Part shown: positions 43,516 to 52,454 of the stretch, one piece after another | Numbering within the stretch: the first letter of the stretch is position 1 | How the letters are laid out: the number at the start of each line of letters is the position of its first letter | From: Nguyenibacter vanlangensis | GTDB lineage: Bacteria > Pseudomonadota > Alphaproteobacteria > Acetobacterales > Acetobacteraceae | Direction: 5' to 3' | Length of the DNA: 64,000 bases | NCBI RefSeq assembly: GCF_038719015.1 | Contig: NZ_CP152276.1 | Location: forward strand, 1,250,001-1,314,000 | Position numbers and translations under genes: made by a program | Notes under the pieces: model-generated | Databases searched by the model: none | Told to the model about the DNA's origin: nothing | What the model saw: the letters and a program-made list of their open reading frames with translations, nothing else

Positions 43516-44754
43516 TTACGGGAAATCGGCTAATGCGACGCTCTGCACTTTACCGAAAAGTAGCAGCGCTATGATGAATATCGTTACGATAGCTGCGCCC
43601 AGCCACAATGTTCCGCCCGTGCCAAAGATCAAGGCCATCGGACCTGCCAGGACATACCCCAGGGGCATCAGGCAAAACGAACCCAGGGCGTCATAGGCGG
43701 ACATACGGGAAAGCATCTCAGGCGGGATCGCGCGCTGAAGCGTGCTCTCCCAGACGACGTTGACATTTGCCATCTCGATCCCACCGAGGAAAAAGCAAAG
43801 CCCTTGCGCCCAGAACGGCCACGAACCGGCCAGGCATGCCGGGGTCAGCGGATAGAGCAGTAGCCACAACAGGACTGCACGGACGGGCTGCTTTGGCCGA
43901 AGGCGCAAAGCCATCAAGCCGCCAATCGTGGCACCGGTTCCCATCGCTGAAAGAAGAAAACCCCAATGTGGAGCACCGTGCACTCGGCGAGAAAAAAGCG
44001 ACGCACCAAGGATTTCCGTGGGGGCCCACGATAGGGTCTGCATCACGGCAAACAGACAAACCATCATCCACAGCCAGGGCATGCCGGCGAACGCCGTCCA
44101 CCCTTCGCGCAAAGCAGTCAGCATGCCCGGTTCATTCTCTTCGGCCGGCAATCCTTTTTCTGGCGTCAGTGCCGACAGCAAGCCCGCACTGGCCAGATAG
44201 CTGAGCGCATCCAGCGCAACCGCCCATCCTGCGCCGATACTGGCAACACATAACCCTCCGATGGCCGGACCCAAAAGCCCCGCAAAAGAAACTTCCATCA
44301 TAATCAACGAGTTGGCGCTCGGCAACAGCGCAGCAGGCACGATCTGGGTCAGCAGTCGATTGCGGCCGGGTGCATCCAATGCATTACTGAGGCCGAGGAG
44401 TGCAGAAAGCGGAACAACTGCAACATACGACAGGGAAGATTTAAACAACAACGCGGCAAGCGCAGTCTGCGCCAAAGCCCGTGTTAGATCGGCAACCACC
44501 ATGATACGACGCGGTGGATGCCGATCGGCAAGGACTCCTCCGAACAGCAACAGCAACGCCATTGGAAGAATTTCGGCAGAGAGCACCGCGCTCACACCCC
44601 CTGCCCCGGCCCCCTTGGCGAACAGGGCGAAAGATAATGCTACCGGGACCAGAGCACTCCCCATATTGGATAGGAACGTAGCGGTGAGGAATACTACGAA
44701 ATTACCGTTGCCAAGAACGCCGAGGCTTTCTCGATAATTACGTTTCAGCGTCAT
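43516..44754 (-). CDS. MFS transporter, EntS-like (MFS_3)
   Basis: A 412-residue major-facilitator protein with 12 helices. The loop motif VLADRHPPRRIMVVADLTRA after helix 2 matches the family's GxLaDRxxrR, and the overall type resembles enterobactin-exporter-like MFS_3 proteins that pump small molecules outwards. No ribosome site is obvious before the ATG. It stands alone with gene-free stretches on both sides and a base composition less GC-rich than the core regions, so it was probably acquired. The substrate is unknown. Confidence 0.88.
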   Translation of the reverse strand: MTLKRNYRESLGVLGNGNFVVFLTATFLSNMGSALVPVALSFALFAKGAGAGGVSAVLSAEILPMALLLLFGGVLADRHPPRRIMVVADLTRALAQTALAALLFKSSLSYVAVVPLSALLGLSNALDAPGRNRLLTQIVPAALLPSANSLIMMEVSFAGLLGPAIGGLCVASIGAGWAVALDALSYLASAGLLSALTPEKGLPAEENEPGMLTALREGWTAFAGMPWLWMMVCLFAVMQTLSWAPTEILGASLFSRRVHGAPHWGFLLSAMGTGATIGGLMALRLRPKQPVRAVLLWLLLYPLTPACLAGSWPFWAQGLCFFLGGIEMANVNVVWESTLQRAIPPEMLSRMSAYDALGSFCLMPLGYVLAGPMALIFGTGGTLWLGAAIVTIFIIALLLFGKVQSVALADFP

Positions 44755-45186
44755 CTTGCAAGTAGAATGTACCGGAGAGCAAGGGTCAAGACGGCTCTCG
44801 GTCGAAGCGGCGCGCCAGCACGCAGGTTGCTTCCGTGGACCGCGCGATTTCGGCCCGGACAGAAGGGGTCGTCCGGGCTTGCGGGTGGATCTGGTGCATC
44901 AGCAATCACTCCGAGCGTCAACGTCAAACCAGCGGGCGGTAACAGCCCACACGACACCATCCTGATGACGTCTTACAACCTGACAGTTACTGCCCCTTTT
45001 CCTACGTACCTCCGATGCGGCGCGTTTCCTCGGCATTGACCGCGATGGCAATTGTTGATAGAGTCGCCTTCCCAAGTATCAATAATGTAACGGAAGTATC
45101 CGCACTGCTGGTTTCAATATGACAACAGTGGGAGGTGCCTTATTTCAAGATACATGCGAAAATTAACTATAATGGCTTTACATTGT
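44755..45186. other. Gene-free stretch in the accessory islet
   Basis: About 430 bp between the start of the MFS gene and the end of the GNAT gene. Only short, unlikely frames are present, and I see no repeats, RNA gene or clear promoter beyond AT-rich patches near 45060-45180. Confidence 0.5.
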
Positions 45187-45687
45187 TTAATCATCGAATG
45201 TCTCCATTTGACGTTTGTAGATCTTAAAATCTGCTCGCATGTAGGTGGAGATGGCATTGCGATGATCGTTTGTGTCTGTATGGAGCCATATGCGACGAGG
45301 CCCATATGACCAAACCGCGCGTAGTGCTCGGTCTAGGAGATATCGGCCAAGTCCGCGTCCTTGCATGGCAGGGACAACTCCAAAATGAACGAGTTCGATG
45401 TCAGGTGTGCCCACGCCTTCAAATTCACACAGACCCACTGCCTCGGTATTCCATCTAAGTACATAAATATGGCTGGAGGTGGCATTGAGAAACTGAACCA
45501 ACTCGTCATGGGACATACGTAAGCGGTGATCCCATTGCACGTAATCACCGATCGCACGATACAGCAGAAGATAGGCTTCGGCGCGCGGAACTTCTCTCGT
45601 AATAGACGTCTCGAGATCCGGTATATGAAGAGGCTCGCCTCGTGGTGGTTCGGTCATTTGAAGATAAGTGACAAGTAGATCGACCAT
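45187..45687 (-). CDS. GNAT-family N-acetyltransferase
   Basis: A 166-residue acetyl-CoA-dependent acetyltransferase. Motif A, VVPAMQGRGLGRYLLDRAL, supplies the pyrophosphate-binding Q/RxxGxG/A, followed by RIWLHTDTNDHRNAISTYMRADF. These features place it with GNATs acting on small molecules or proteins; the substrate is unknown. ATG 45687 has GAGG upstream; an internal ATG at 45657 lacks a ribosome site. Its base composition is less GC-rich, like the MFS gene next to it. Confidence 0.85.
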   Translation of the reverse strand: MVDLLVTYLQMTEPPRGEPLHIPDLETSITREVPRAEAYLLLYRAIGDYVQWDHRLRMSHDELVQFLNATSSHIYVLRWNTEAVGLCEFEGVGTPDIELVHFGVVPAMQGRGLGRYLLDRALRAVWSYGPRRIWLHTDTNDHRNAISTYMRADFKIYKRQMETFDD

Positions 45688-45985
45688 AAACGTGCCTCGT
45701 CTGAAGTCAGCGTATCATATATTTGCGTCGTCAAGCGGACATACCGTTTTCCCCCGCATCCCGGACATTACGGGCGGGAGGGAATCGCTGGGATGGGCGC
45801 GGCGAACTGGTCGATATGGTTTGCCAGAACTTTCTCCGATCGTCGTGCATCGCTATCCCGCCTTGCCGCTGCGTTGATGGGGCATCGAAGCCATAGTCCT
45901 GGCAGCATGTCCACCCGGGGGCCTTTTTTCTTCAGAAAGCGACACGTCTCCCCTCCCCGCCTCCGGTCAGGTCGGCAGGGCAGAG
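45688..45985. other. Gene-free stretch
   Basis: About 300 bp between the GNAT gene and the end of the 471-aa unknown gene. An open frame on the minus strand (RFLKKKGPRVDMLPGLWL in the middle) lacks a family resemblance and a ribosome site. I call no gene here. Confidence 0.45.
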
Positions 45986-47401
45986 CTATTTGCGGAATGT
46001 GGTAAGGCCCAGTTCCTGCCACATCCAGCCGAAATCGTAGCCGGCCATGTCGCCGGCGGCGTGGCCGTGGGCGGATGCGTTTTCCAGATATTTGAGCCAT
46101 TCCACCGTTTTCCGGCGGCCGGCGGCCGTGCGGACGGCTTGTCTGGGGGACTGGTTATCCAGGGCGGGAAGCGGCTGGTCCAGGGTTTGGCGGTAGTGTC
46201 GATCCATCCATTCGCGGACAATCCGTTCCTTCTCGCCTGGCGGGAGGGACAGGGCGTCTTCCGGTCTGGCGGCGCCGCCGCCGGATTGGGTGTGGTCCCT
46301 ATGGGTGTGGTCCATGAGCGCCTGTTCGGGGGGTGTGATCCGGGTGAGCGGCGGGCCGACGAGCGGGCCGAGCGCGTGGCCAAGCATTGCCGTTGCCCGT
46401 TCGGCCCGCCGTGCCGAGTTGACGTCCAGGTGCAGTTGGCGGCCCTTGAGTTGCAGGGTCCCCAGCACGGTGGCCCCGTCATCCATGGAACTGATCAAGG
46501 TCAGTGCCCGCCCCGGCGCGGCCAGGGTTGCAGGACCTGGGCCGGGTGGGACGATGGGGGGAGCGGTTGGCGCGTTCGTGACCCAATTCCAGAATGTGCG
46601 GCTCTCGGAGCGCAGGCCGGCGATGGTATCCAGCCGGGCCGCGACTGTCTTCTGGGTGACGCCCTTGGCGAGGGGGAAACGGATGTCATGCAGCGCGATC
46701 TCATCCCCGTCGCTGTTGAACAGGGTTGGGGGCCTGGTCGGGGCGGCCATTCGTTCCATGGCGCAGGCCAGCCAACTGATGGAGAAGAGCGGGGCGATCG
46801 TCCGCAATTGGTCGGTGTCGAGCTTGGGAAACGGCGCCTTGCCGCGTTTTCTTTGCAGTGCCTTGTACAGGGCCCGGGAAAGATGATCGCAGGTTTCGGC
46901 GGAGCAGGCGAGCAGACCGCCGGCGAAGACGTGTCTGCCGTCGCTGGGCACGATCCGGGCGGCCAGCCTGTCCCATTGCCTGACCATCCGGGTTGCCGTG
47001 CCCTCATGAACCAGCACCGGTTCGGACTCCCGCAGCAGATCGCGGGCGACCAGGCTTTGTCCAGGCTTGATGTCGGAGACTTCGTAGAGGCTCATGACAG
47101 AAGACCGCATGGCCCGCATATAGGCGCTTTTGCGCGGTCCCTCCTTCCAGCCGCGACGTTTCAGGTAGGTTTCGACCAGATTTTCGCCGTCCCAGTCCCG
47201 GGTCAGGGCATCCTCGAACGCGCAACCCCACAGGGTCATCGTCACATCCTGTCCGAGGATGTCATGAAGGTCGGAAAATGCCAGGTCGGCTTCGTGCAGG
47301 ACCGGGCCGACATGCTCGGCAAGAATGTCGTCGAAACGCGGTTGCCACGGGTCCTGCGCGAGAGAGCGGATCAAGCCGGAAAGAGGATGCGTGGATGCCA
47401 T
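45986..47401 (-). CDS. Hypothetical protein, MbcA/ParS-like C-terminal motif
   Basis: A 471-residue soluble protein that I do not recognise as a whole. Residues 1-390 have no known motif. A Pro/Gly-rich linker lies near 280-295. The C-terminal 75 residues contain WMDRHYRQTLDQPLPALDNQ followed by SPRQAVRTAAGRRKTVEWL, reminiscent of the short C-terminal domain found in MbcA/ParS/Xre-type antitoxins and in some SEC-C-linked proteins. The resemblance is weak and no toxin gene adjoins it. No signal peptide or membrane helix is seen. A broken copy of its middle part lies 6 kb to the left. A same-length open frame on the opposite strand is a GC-rich shadow. Confidence 0.7.
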   Translation of the reverse strand: MASTHPLSGLIRSLAQDPWQPRFDDILAEHVGPVLHEADLAFSDLHDILGQDVTMTLWGCAFEDALTRDWDGENLVETYLKRRGWKEGPRKSAYMRAMRSSVMSLYEVSDIKPGQSLVARDLLRESEPVLVHEGTATRMVRQWDRLAARIVPSDGRHVFAGGLLACSAETCDHLSRALYKALQRKRGKAPFPKLDTDQLRTIAPLFSISWLACAMERMAAPTRPPTLFNSDGDEIALHDIRFPLAKGVTQKTVAARLDTIAGLRSESRTFWNWVTNAPTAPPIVPPGPGPATLAAPGRALTLISSMDDGATVLGTLQLKGRQLHLDVNSARRAERATAMLGHALGPLVGPPLTRITPPEQALMDHTHRDHTQSGGGAARPEDALSLPPGEKERIVREWMDRHYRQTLDQPLPALDNQSPRQAVRTAAGRRKTVEWLKYLENASAHGHAAGDMAGYDFGWMWQELGLTTFRK

Positions 47402-47863
47402 AGCGTGGTCCCTGCTGCGATCGAGGGCGTGCAGCCTATCAAGCTTCGGGTGCCGTTCAAAACCGCCGTGACATAACCGCCCTGGGCGGTCTCCGCGCGT
47501 TTGCCCCGCAGGTCCGCCGGGCGGGGGGAGTGTTGCCGTTTGGTGTGAACATTTCGGGATGAAGAATAGAAATCAGCGCTATAAATTAAAAATAAATTCA
47601 AAGCGTTGCTGGATTTTCGATGAAAAACAGGATCGAAAACAGGCTTCTGATCACGGGAAAGATGGTCGATCATTCGTTTTTTTTAATCATGCGCGCGTTA
47701 TAGGCGCGATTTCACTTGCATTCGGGGCGGGGCCATGCGCATGGTGGCGGCGGTGGATGCTCCTGTGGGGGGTTGGCGCGCGTTGTGTCAGCTTCAGCCC
47801 ATTGGAAGTTACGATTATGTACGTGTTCTGTACGTGACCACCATGTTAAAAAGGAGCCTCGTT
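47402..47863. other. Interval ahead of the cold-shock gene
   Basis: About 460 bp without a convincing gene. It holds the 15-bp palindrome ACCGCCCTGGGCGGT (47476-47490), an AT-rich patch (47555-47700) with likely promoters in both directions, and probably the long 5' untranslated leader usual for cold-shock genes. Confidence 0.5.
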
Positions 47864-48070
47864 ATGACGACAGGCACCGTAAAATGGTTCAATGCAACCA
47901 AGGGTTTCGGTTTTATTCAGCCCGGTGACGGGACTGCGGACGTGTTCGTTCATGTTTCCGCCGTCGAGCGCGCGGGGCTCGCCACCTTGAGCGAGGGGCA
48001 GCAGATTTCTTATGAAATCGAAGCCGGACGCAACGGCAAGAAGTCCGCTGTGAGCCTCAAGGTCGCATAA
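47864..48070 (+). CDS. Cold-shock protein, CspA family
   Basis: A single cold-shock domain protein of 68 residues, a single-stranded nucleic-acid chaperone. RNP1 (KGFGFI) and RNP2 (VFVHVSA) are intact in [20 protein letters not shown]. The ATG at 47864 has AAGGAG upstream; the open frame extending further left is part of the leader. It is followed by a strong intrinsic terminator, so it is monocistronic. Confidence 0.95.
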   Translation: MTTGTVKWFNATKGFGFIQPGDGTADVFVHVSAVERAGLATLSEGQQISYEIEAGRNGKKSAVSLKVA

Positions 48071-48100
48071 GCCGCCTGGCATGCAGCGATGCATCTGGAA

Positions 48101-48126
48101 AAGCCGCCTGAAAGGGCGGCTTTTTT
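48101..48126 (+). terminator. Intrinsic terminator of the cold-shock gene
   Basis: GCCGCC (48103-48108) pairs with GGCGGC (48115-48120), extended by A-T pairs, and is followed directly by six T residues (48121-48126). Confidence 0.9.
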
Positions 48127-48197
48127 GCGTTCTGTGTGATGGGTCCGGCATGTTTCCGCGCTTCGTGACGGTGCGCGGATGTTGGAAAGTATGCGTG

Positions 48198-48229
48198 AAA
48201 AAAGGGTAGGAGGCTGTCCCCTACCCTTT
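48198..48229 (-). terminator. Intrinsic terminator of the TonB-dependent receptor transcript
   Basis: AAAGGGTAGG (48201-48210) pairs perfectly with CCTACCCTTT (48220-48229). On the minus strand the stem is followed by a run of T residues (complement of the A run from 48198). It lies about 40 bp past the receptor stop codon. Confidence 0.88.
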
Positions 48230-48267
48230 CGTCGTTTCGGCGTGGCCGTCGGGCCGGGCCGGTGGGG

Positions 48268-50787
48268 TCAGAAGCCGGCGGTGACGGTGAACATGGCGGC
48301 GAAGTTGGGGGCGATCAGATAGGTCGGCGCGCCGGCCGAGTCGATCAGGTTGCCGTAGACGCCCGTCACCGGGTTGGTGTTGTTCGACAGGCTCTGGACC
48401 GACGAGCGGTAGTGCCAACTGGCCAGGTTATACATGTTCAACTGGATCTGCGGGTGTTTCAGGCGCCAGACATTGGGCAGGCGATAGCCCAGGGTCATGT
48501 CGATCTGGCCGTGCGCGGGCAGCGATTCCTGATCCATGAAATCGGAATATTGCTTGTCGATCCAGCGATACATGAAATTGCCGAAGAACGTGCTGTCGTC
48601 GTAGCTGAGCGCGGCGCTGGTGGTGAATTCCGGCGCCTGCGGCGCGCGCTTGCCCGTGGTGGGCAGGTAGTCGACCACGCCGTTCTCGGCCACCGCCGGC
48701 AGGTTGTTGTCGGTGCGGGCATAGAGATATTCGGCCGAGACGTACGGGCTGATATGGTGCCACGGGCGCAGGCCGAATTCGATGTCGGCGCCGCGCACGG
48801 TCTGGCCGCCGGCATTAACCCCGACGCCGCCGAACGAACTGCCGTTGATGACGACGCTGGTGGTGATGTTGCGGTTGGTGAAATTATAGTTGAACAGGCT
48901 GACCGTCAGGTTGAAGAGCCCGTAATGGCGATAGCCCAGTTCCTCGGAAATCGCGAATTCGGGCTTGATCGACCCGCCGATGCCCGGGCTGTTGCCCGGG
49001 ATGCCCGAGAAATAGGACGAGGCCAGCGGCATGCGGAAATTGGCCGCGGCGTCGAAATAGACCTGGTTATGGTCGTCGATCTTGTAGCTGGCGGCCACGC
49101 GCGGCAGCGGCGCCGTGTAGTTCACGCCGACATTGTAGGGCTGCGCGTTGTCGTAATTATTGGTACCCTGGCGATTCATCATGACATATTTGAAGCCGGC
49201 CTCAACCTTGAGCCGGTCGTCGAGCCAGGACGAGGAATCGCTGACATAGAGCCCGGTCGACTGGGTGATCAGGTGATAGTTCAGGAACAGGTTGAATTCA
49301 TACCCGTTCTGGAACTTCAAGCCGTAGGAGCCCCAGGTGTTCGGCGGGTCGCCGTTCGGGCCGAGCTGACTGATATTGGTCCATTCCGCGTCGTCGTAAT
49401 AATCGTGGAAGGCGCCGAGGGTCAGCTTGTTGTGGTGGTCGAGCTGATATTCGAGATGCGCGTTGATGCCGGGGTGGAATTCCTTGATCATGTAATAGCC
49501 CTCGCCATGGAAGGAGGGCGTGCCGGCATCGTTGTAGGCCAGGCCGGGGTAAGGCAGGACCAGGTTTTCGTTCTGTCCGGTCGAGGGGTTGTAATTGTTG
49601 ATCGGCATGTCCCACTGGCCCATGCCGCCGCCGCCGCTGCCCCAGTAGAAATAGGGCTCGACCAGCAGGGAAAGTTTCCGGGTCAGGGTGAAATGCATCG
49701 GCGCGACCAGGATCATGTTGCGCCAGTCGCCGACCTCGGTCACCCAGTAGCTGCCGGCGGCGGTGGACTGGAACGGGTACGGGCTGTAATTGTAACTGTC
49801 GCCGTATTGCTTCCATTGCTGCGCGGTGACGGGCGCGTAGTTGGGCTGGTTGTTTTCGTTATAGGTCTCGACGAACGAGATCGAATTGCCCTCGCCCCAT
49901 TCCTTGACGAACTTGGAATCCACGTGGCGCCGCATGCCGCGCCCGGGACCGCGCCAGGTGCCGTAGGTGGCGTTGGAATAGGAGACGAAGCCCCGCACGC
50001 CGGTATTGAGGATGTCGCCGGTATTGATGCGGATGAAGCCGCGATTGGTCTTGTGCGAGCCGTAGGAATAATCCATCAGGCCGCCGAAGGTGTGCGACGG
50101 GTCGATCGTCGTGACGTTCATCTGGCCGCCCGTGGCGTTGACCAGCGGGGCGTTGACGTCCGACGTGCCCTGGGAGAGCTGCACTTCCTCGTAATTCTCG
50201 GTGTCGCCCCATTCCGAGGTGTACGGGTCATAGGTCGCGATGTCGGCGACCGGCGCGCCCTCGAACAGATAGCCGATTTCCGACTGATTCATGCCGCGGA
50301 CATTGATCGAGGTCTGGTCCGACAGGCCGAACGGATCGGACGAGCCGATATTGGTGCCGGGGGCGAACTGGATCATCTGCGCCGCCGAAGTGGCGGGGGC
50401 CAGCTTGGCGATGAAGTCGCGGCTGACGGTGGTGACGGCCTTGGCCTCGGTCTCGACGCTCATCATGCCGCCGCCGGGGGCCAGGCCGGTCACGCCGTTG
50501 GCGCTGGCCACGGGGTTATGGCTGGTGACGACGATATCTTCGGCCTTGGGCGCCGGCGCGGCCGCGGCGACATGGCGTGCCGCGGGGGTTGAAGCGGCGA
50601 CGGGGGCGCCGGCGGGGGCGGCGACGGGCGCGGCCGTCTTCCTGACCGGCCCGGCCGGCGCATGGCGGTGACGCGGATGGTGCTGCGTGACCGGCGCCGC
50701 GGTCTGCGCCTGCGCGCCGGCCGCGAGAATGCTGCTGGACAAGGCCGTGCTGGCGACCAGCAGCCCGAAGATAAATCGTGACGACAA
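48268..50787 (-). CDS. TonB-dependent outer-membrane receptor
   Basis: An 839-residue outer-membrane active-transport receptor. A signal peptide (LSSRFIFGLLVASTALSSSI, cleaved near GAQAQT) is followed by a His/Ala/Pro-rich stretch of about 75 residues, then the TonB box region EDIVVTSH, a plug domain (about 130-260) and a 22-strand barrel ending ...FAAMFTVTAGF with the terminal aromatic. The start is TTG at 50787; no in-frame ATG exists in the region and the GGAGACGGGGG upstream serves as ribosome site. It lies downstream of the catabolic operon, 230 bp after the flavoprotein gene, and probably imports that pathway's substrate or a complex of it. Confidence 0.88.
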   Translation of the reverse strand: MSSRFIFGLLVASTALSSSILAAGAQAQTAAPVTQHHPRHRHAPAGPVRKTAAPVAAPAGAPVAASTPAARHVAAAAPAPKAEDIVVTSHNPVASANGVTGLAPGGGMMSVETEAKAVTTVSRDFIAKLAPATSAAQMIQFAPGTNIGSSDPFGLSDQTSINVRGMNQSEIGYLFEGAPVADIATYDPYTSEWGDTENYEEVQLSQGTSDVNAPLVNATGGQMNVTTIDPSHTFGGLMDYSYGSHKTNRGFIRINTGDILNTGVRGFVSYSNATYGTWRGPGRGMRRHVDSKFVKEWGEGNSISFVETYNENNQPNYAPVTAQQWKQYGDSYNYSPYPFQSTAAGSYWVTEVGDWRNMILVAPMHFTLTRKLSLLVEPYFYWGSGGGGMGQWDMPINNYNPSTGQNENLVLPYPGLAYNDAGTPSFHGEGYYMIKEFHPGINAHLEYQLDHHNKLTLGAFHDYYDDAEWTNISQLGPNGDPPNTWGSYGLKFQNGYEFNLFLNYHLITQSTGLYVSDSSSWLDDRLKVEAGFKYVMMNRQGTNNYDNAQPYNVGVNYTAPLPRVAASYKIDDHNQVYFDAAANFRMPLASSYFSGIPGNSPGIGGSIKPEFAISEELGYRHYGLFNLTVSLFNYNFTNRNITTSVVINGSSFGGVGVNAGGQTVRGADIEFGLRPWHHISPYVSAEYLYARTDNNLPAVAENGVVDYLPTTGKRAPQAPEFTTSAALSYDDSTFFGNFMYRWIDKQYSDFMDQESLPAHGQIDMTLGYRLPNVWRLKHPQIQLNMYNLASWHYRSSVQSLSNNTNPVTGVYGNLIDSAGAPTYLIAPNFAAMFTVTAGF

Positions 50788-51017
50788 CGTAACCCCCGTC
50801 TCCGTTGAAAATGAAAATACGGCGCCTTTCCACCCCCGGAACGGGCGCCGATATCCGCTGGAATTCCTGATTCCATAACGGATTCGTAATATATATCGCG
50901 CGCGGCCCGGTTGCCAGTGCAAAGTCACCCCGGCATGAGGTACAGACCGATTCGACACATGGAATGCGGCCGGAATACCACATCCCCGCCCGGCAGGTAA
51001 CAGGGGCCGGGCGACGG
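50788..51017. other. Leader of the TonB-dependent receptor gene
   Basis: A 230-bp gap between the flavoprotein stop and the receptor start, large enough for a separate promoter. An AT-rich patch near 50880-50900 is the most likely site. No riboswitch was recognised. Confidence 0.4.
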
Positions 51018-52448
51018 TCAGGATTCGGCCGCCCGCCCTGCCCCGTTCGGCGCCCCATCCAGTGCCCCGGCCAGCGCCTCGAAACTGCGCATCTTGCCGG
51101 GATTGAGCAGGCCGGCCGGGTCGAATCGCCGCTTGTCGGCGGCGAGATCCGGCGAGAGGCCGCGATGGGCGCCGCCGTCCTCGATCGTGTAGACATGCGG
51201 GTTGGCCACCGAGATTCCGGCCGCGTCGTGCGCGGCCATGATCTTGTCCAGGCGGGCCGAATCGGTGAAGCGGATCACCGGCAGGCCGGCGCAGGACATG
51301 CCGCCCTCCATGGGCAGGAATTCCAGGTGGGTCAGCAATTCGTCGGGGAACTGCGCCGCGAGCGCCGCGACCCGGGCCAGTGCGTCGGCGGGCGGAAAGC
51401 CGGTCTGCAGATAGGTGTAGGACCGGTCCTTCTTGAGCACCTGCAGGGTGGTGTGGTTCCAGGTCAGTTCGTAGAGCGGGACGTGCCCGGGATCGTCCTC
51501 GGCCTCGGCCGTGTTGCACGAATAACACAGTTCGCCATGTTCCCGCGCGATCAGGGCGCGGGTGGGTTCGATGGCGGCGGGCGCCATCATCAGGATGACC
51601 AGGGCCCGGCCGGCGGGCACCCGGTTGCGCAGCGGGGCGAAATAGGGCAACAGGCGGCAATCCATGACCGAGACCAGCTTCTTTTGCAGGCCGGTCTGGG
51701 TGGCGAGCAGGTGGGCGAAGCGTGCCGCCTGCGTCAGGTCGGGGAAGGCGACCGCCATGTCGCACCAATCGACGGCGGGTTCGACCGGCAGTTCCAGTTC
51801 GGTCACGAAACCGGTGGTGCCGTAGGCGTGGTTCACGATTCTGGTGTCGGGGCCGCGCAGTTCCACGGCGCGGGGTTCGTCCTCCATCGTCACCACGCGG
51901 GTCGCCAGCAGATTGCCCGGCGCGCGCAGCCCGCCCCACGTGACCGAGCCGATCCCGCCCGATCCGCCGCAGACGAAGCCGCCGATCGTCGCCGTGCGCT
52001 TGGTCGAGGGGAACATGCGCAATTCGCGCCCCTGGGCGCGCAGCGCGCGATCCAGCGCCAGCATGTTGGTGCCGGCGCGCACGCGCGCCACGTCGCCACG
52101 CAGCCAGACGAGCCCGTCCAGCCCGGTCATGTCGACGATCGCGCCGCCGCGCAGGGGCACGGCCTGGCCGTAATTGCCGGTGCCGCCGCCGCGCGCGGTC
52201 AGGAAGATGCCGCTCTGCCGCGCCGCGCGGGCGATGGCCAGCAGGTCGTGCTCGGTGCGCGGGGTGACGACGCAATCGGCCTGGAGCCCGTCGAGCTGTT
52301 CGCGCAGGATGGGGCTGTACCAATAGAAATCGCGGCTTTTGCGCCGGATCGTCGCGGGATCGGTGCTGGCCGGCACGTCGCCGACCAGCGCGAGGAATCG
52401 GTCCGTCGCCTGGTTCATCGCGCTATGGTTCATCGCGCCATGGTTCAT
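51018..52448 (-). CDS. FAD-binding (PCMH-type) oxidoreductase
   Basis: A flavoprotein of about 466-476 residues in the GlcD/vanillyl-alcohol-oxidase superfamily. FAD-binding motifs are RTEHDLLAIARAARQSGI and TARGGGTGNYGQAVPLRGGA, then TATIGGFVCGGSGGIGSVTWG; the C-terminus has the family's LLNPGKM. No signal peptide, so cytoplasmic. The start region has three tandem 15-bp copies giving in-frame ATGs at 52448, 52433 and 52418 (MNHGAMNHSAMNQ). It begins within 3 bp of the creatininase stop. It probably oxidises a hydroxy or amine intermediate of the pathway; the substrate is unknown. Confidence 0.88.
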   Translation of the reverse strand: MNHGAMNHSAMNQATDRFLALVGDVPASTDPATIRRKSRDFYWYSPILREQLDGLQADCVVTPRTEHDLLAIARAARQSGIFLTARGGGTGNYGQAVPLRGGAIVDMTGLDGLVWLRGDVARVRAGTNMLALDRALRAQGRELRMFPSTKRTATIGGFVCGGSGGIGSVTWGGLRAPGNLLATRVVTMEDEPRAVELRGPDTRIVNHAYGTTGFVTELELPVEPAVDWCDMAVAFPDLTQAARFAHLLATQTGLQKKLVSVMDCRLLPYFAPLRNRVPAGRALVILMMAPAAIEPTRALIAREHGELCYSCNTAEAEDDPGHVPLYELTWNHTTLQVLKKDRSYTYLQTGFPPADALARVAALAAQFPDELLTHLEFLPMEGGMSCAGLPVIRFTDSARLDKIMAAHDAAGISVANPHVYTIEDGGAHRGLSPDLAADKRRFDPAGLLNPGKMRSFEALAGALDGAPNGAGRAAES

Positions 52449-52454
52449 CGCTAG
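52411..52454. repeat. 15-bp repeat triplicating a start codon
   Basis: Units TGGTTCATCGCGCTA, TGGTTCATCGCGCCA and TGGTTCATCGCTAG lie head to tail. Each carries a start codon of the flavoprotein gene on the minus strand, and the last copy contains the upstream gene's stop codon. Confidence 0.95.

Noticed and set aside
45768..46100. Small minus-strand frame between the GNAT and the 471-aa gene
   Set aside because: It overlaps the 471-aa gene in another frame, lacks a ribosome site and resembles nothing known.
46061..47476. A 471-residue open frame on the plus strand opposite the unknown gene
   Set aside because: It mirrors the minus-strand gene in length, has no ribosome site or family resemblance, and reflects high GC at third positions. 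The minus frame is supported by the homologous pseudogene.
48262..50592. 776-residue plus-strand frame opposite the TonB-dependent receptor
   Set aside because: Composition is typical of an antisense shadow; the receptor on the minus strand has signal, plug and barrel features.
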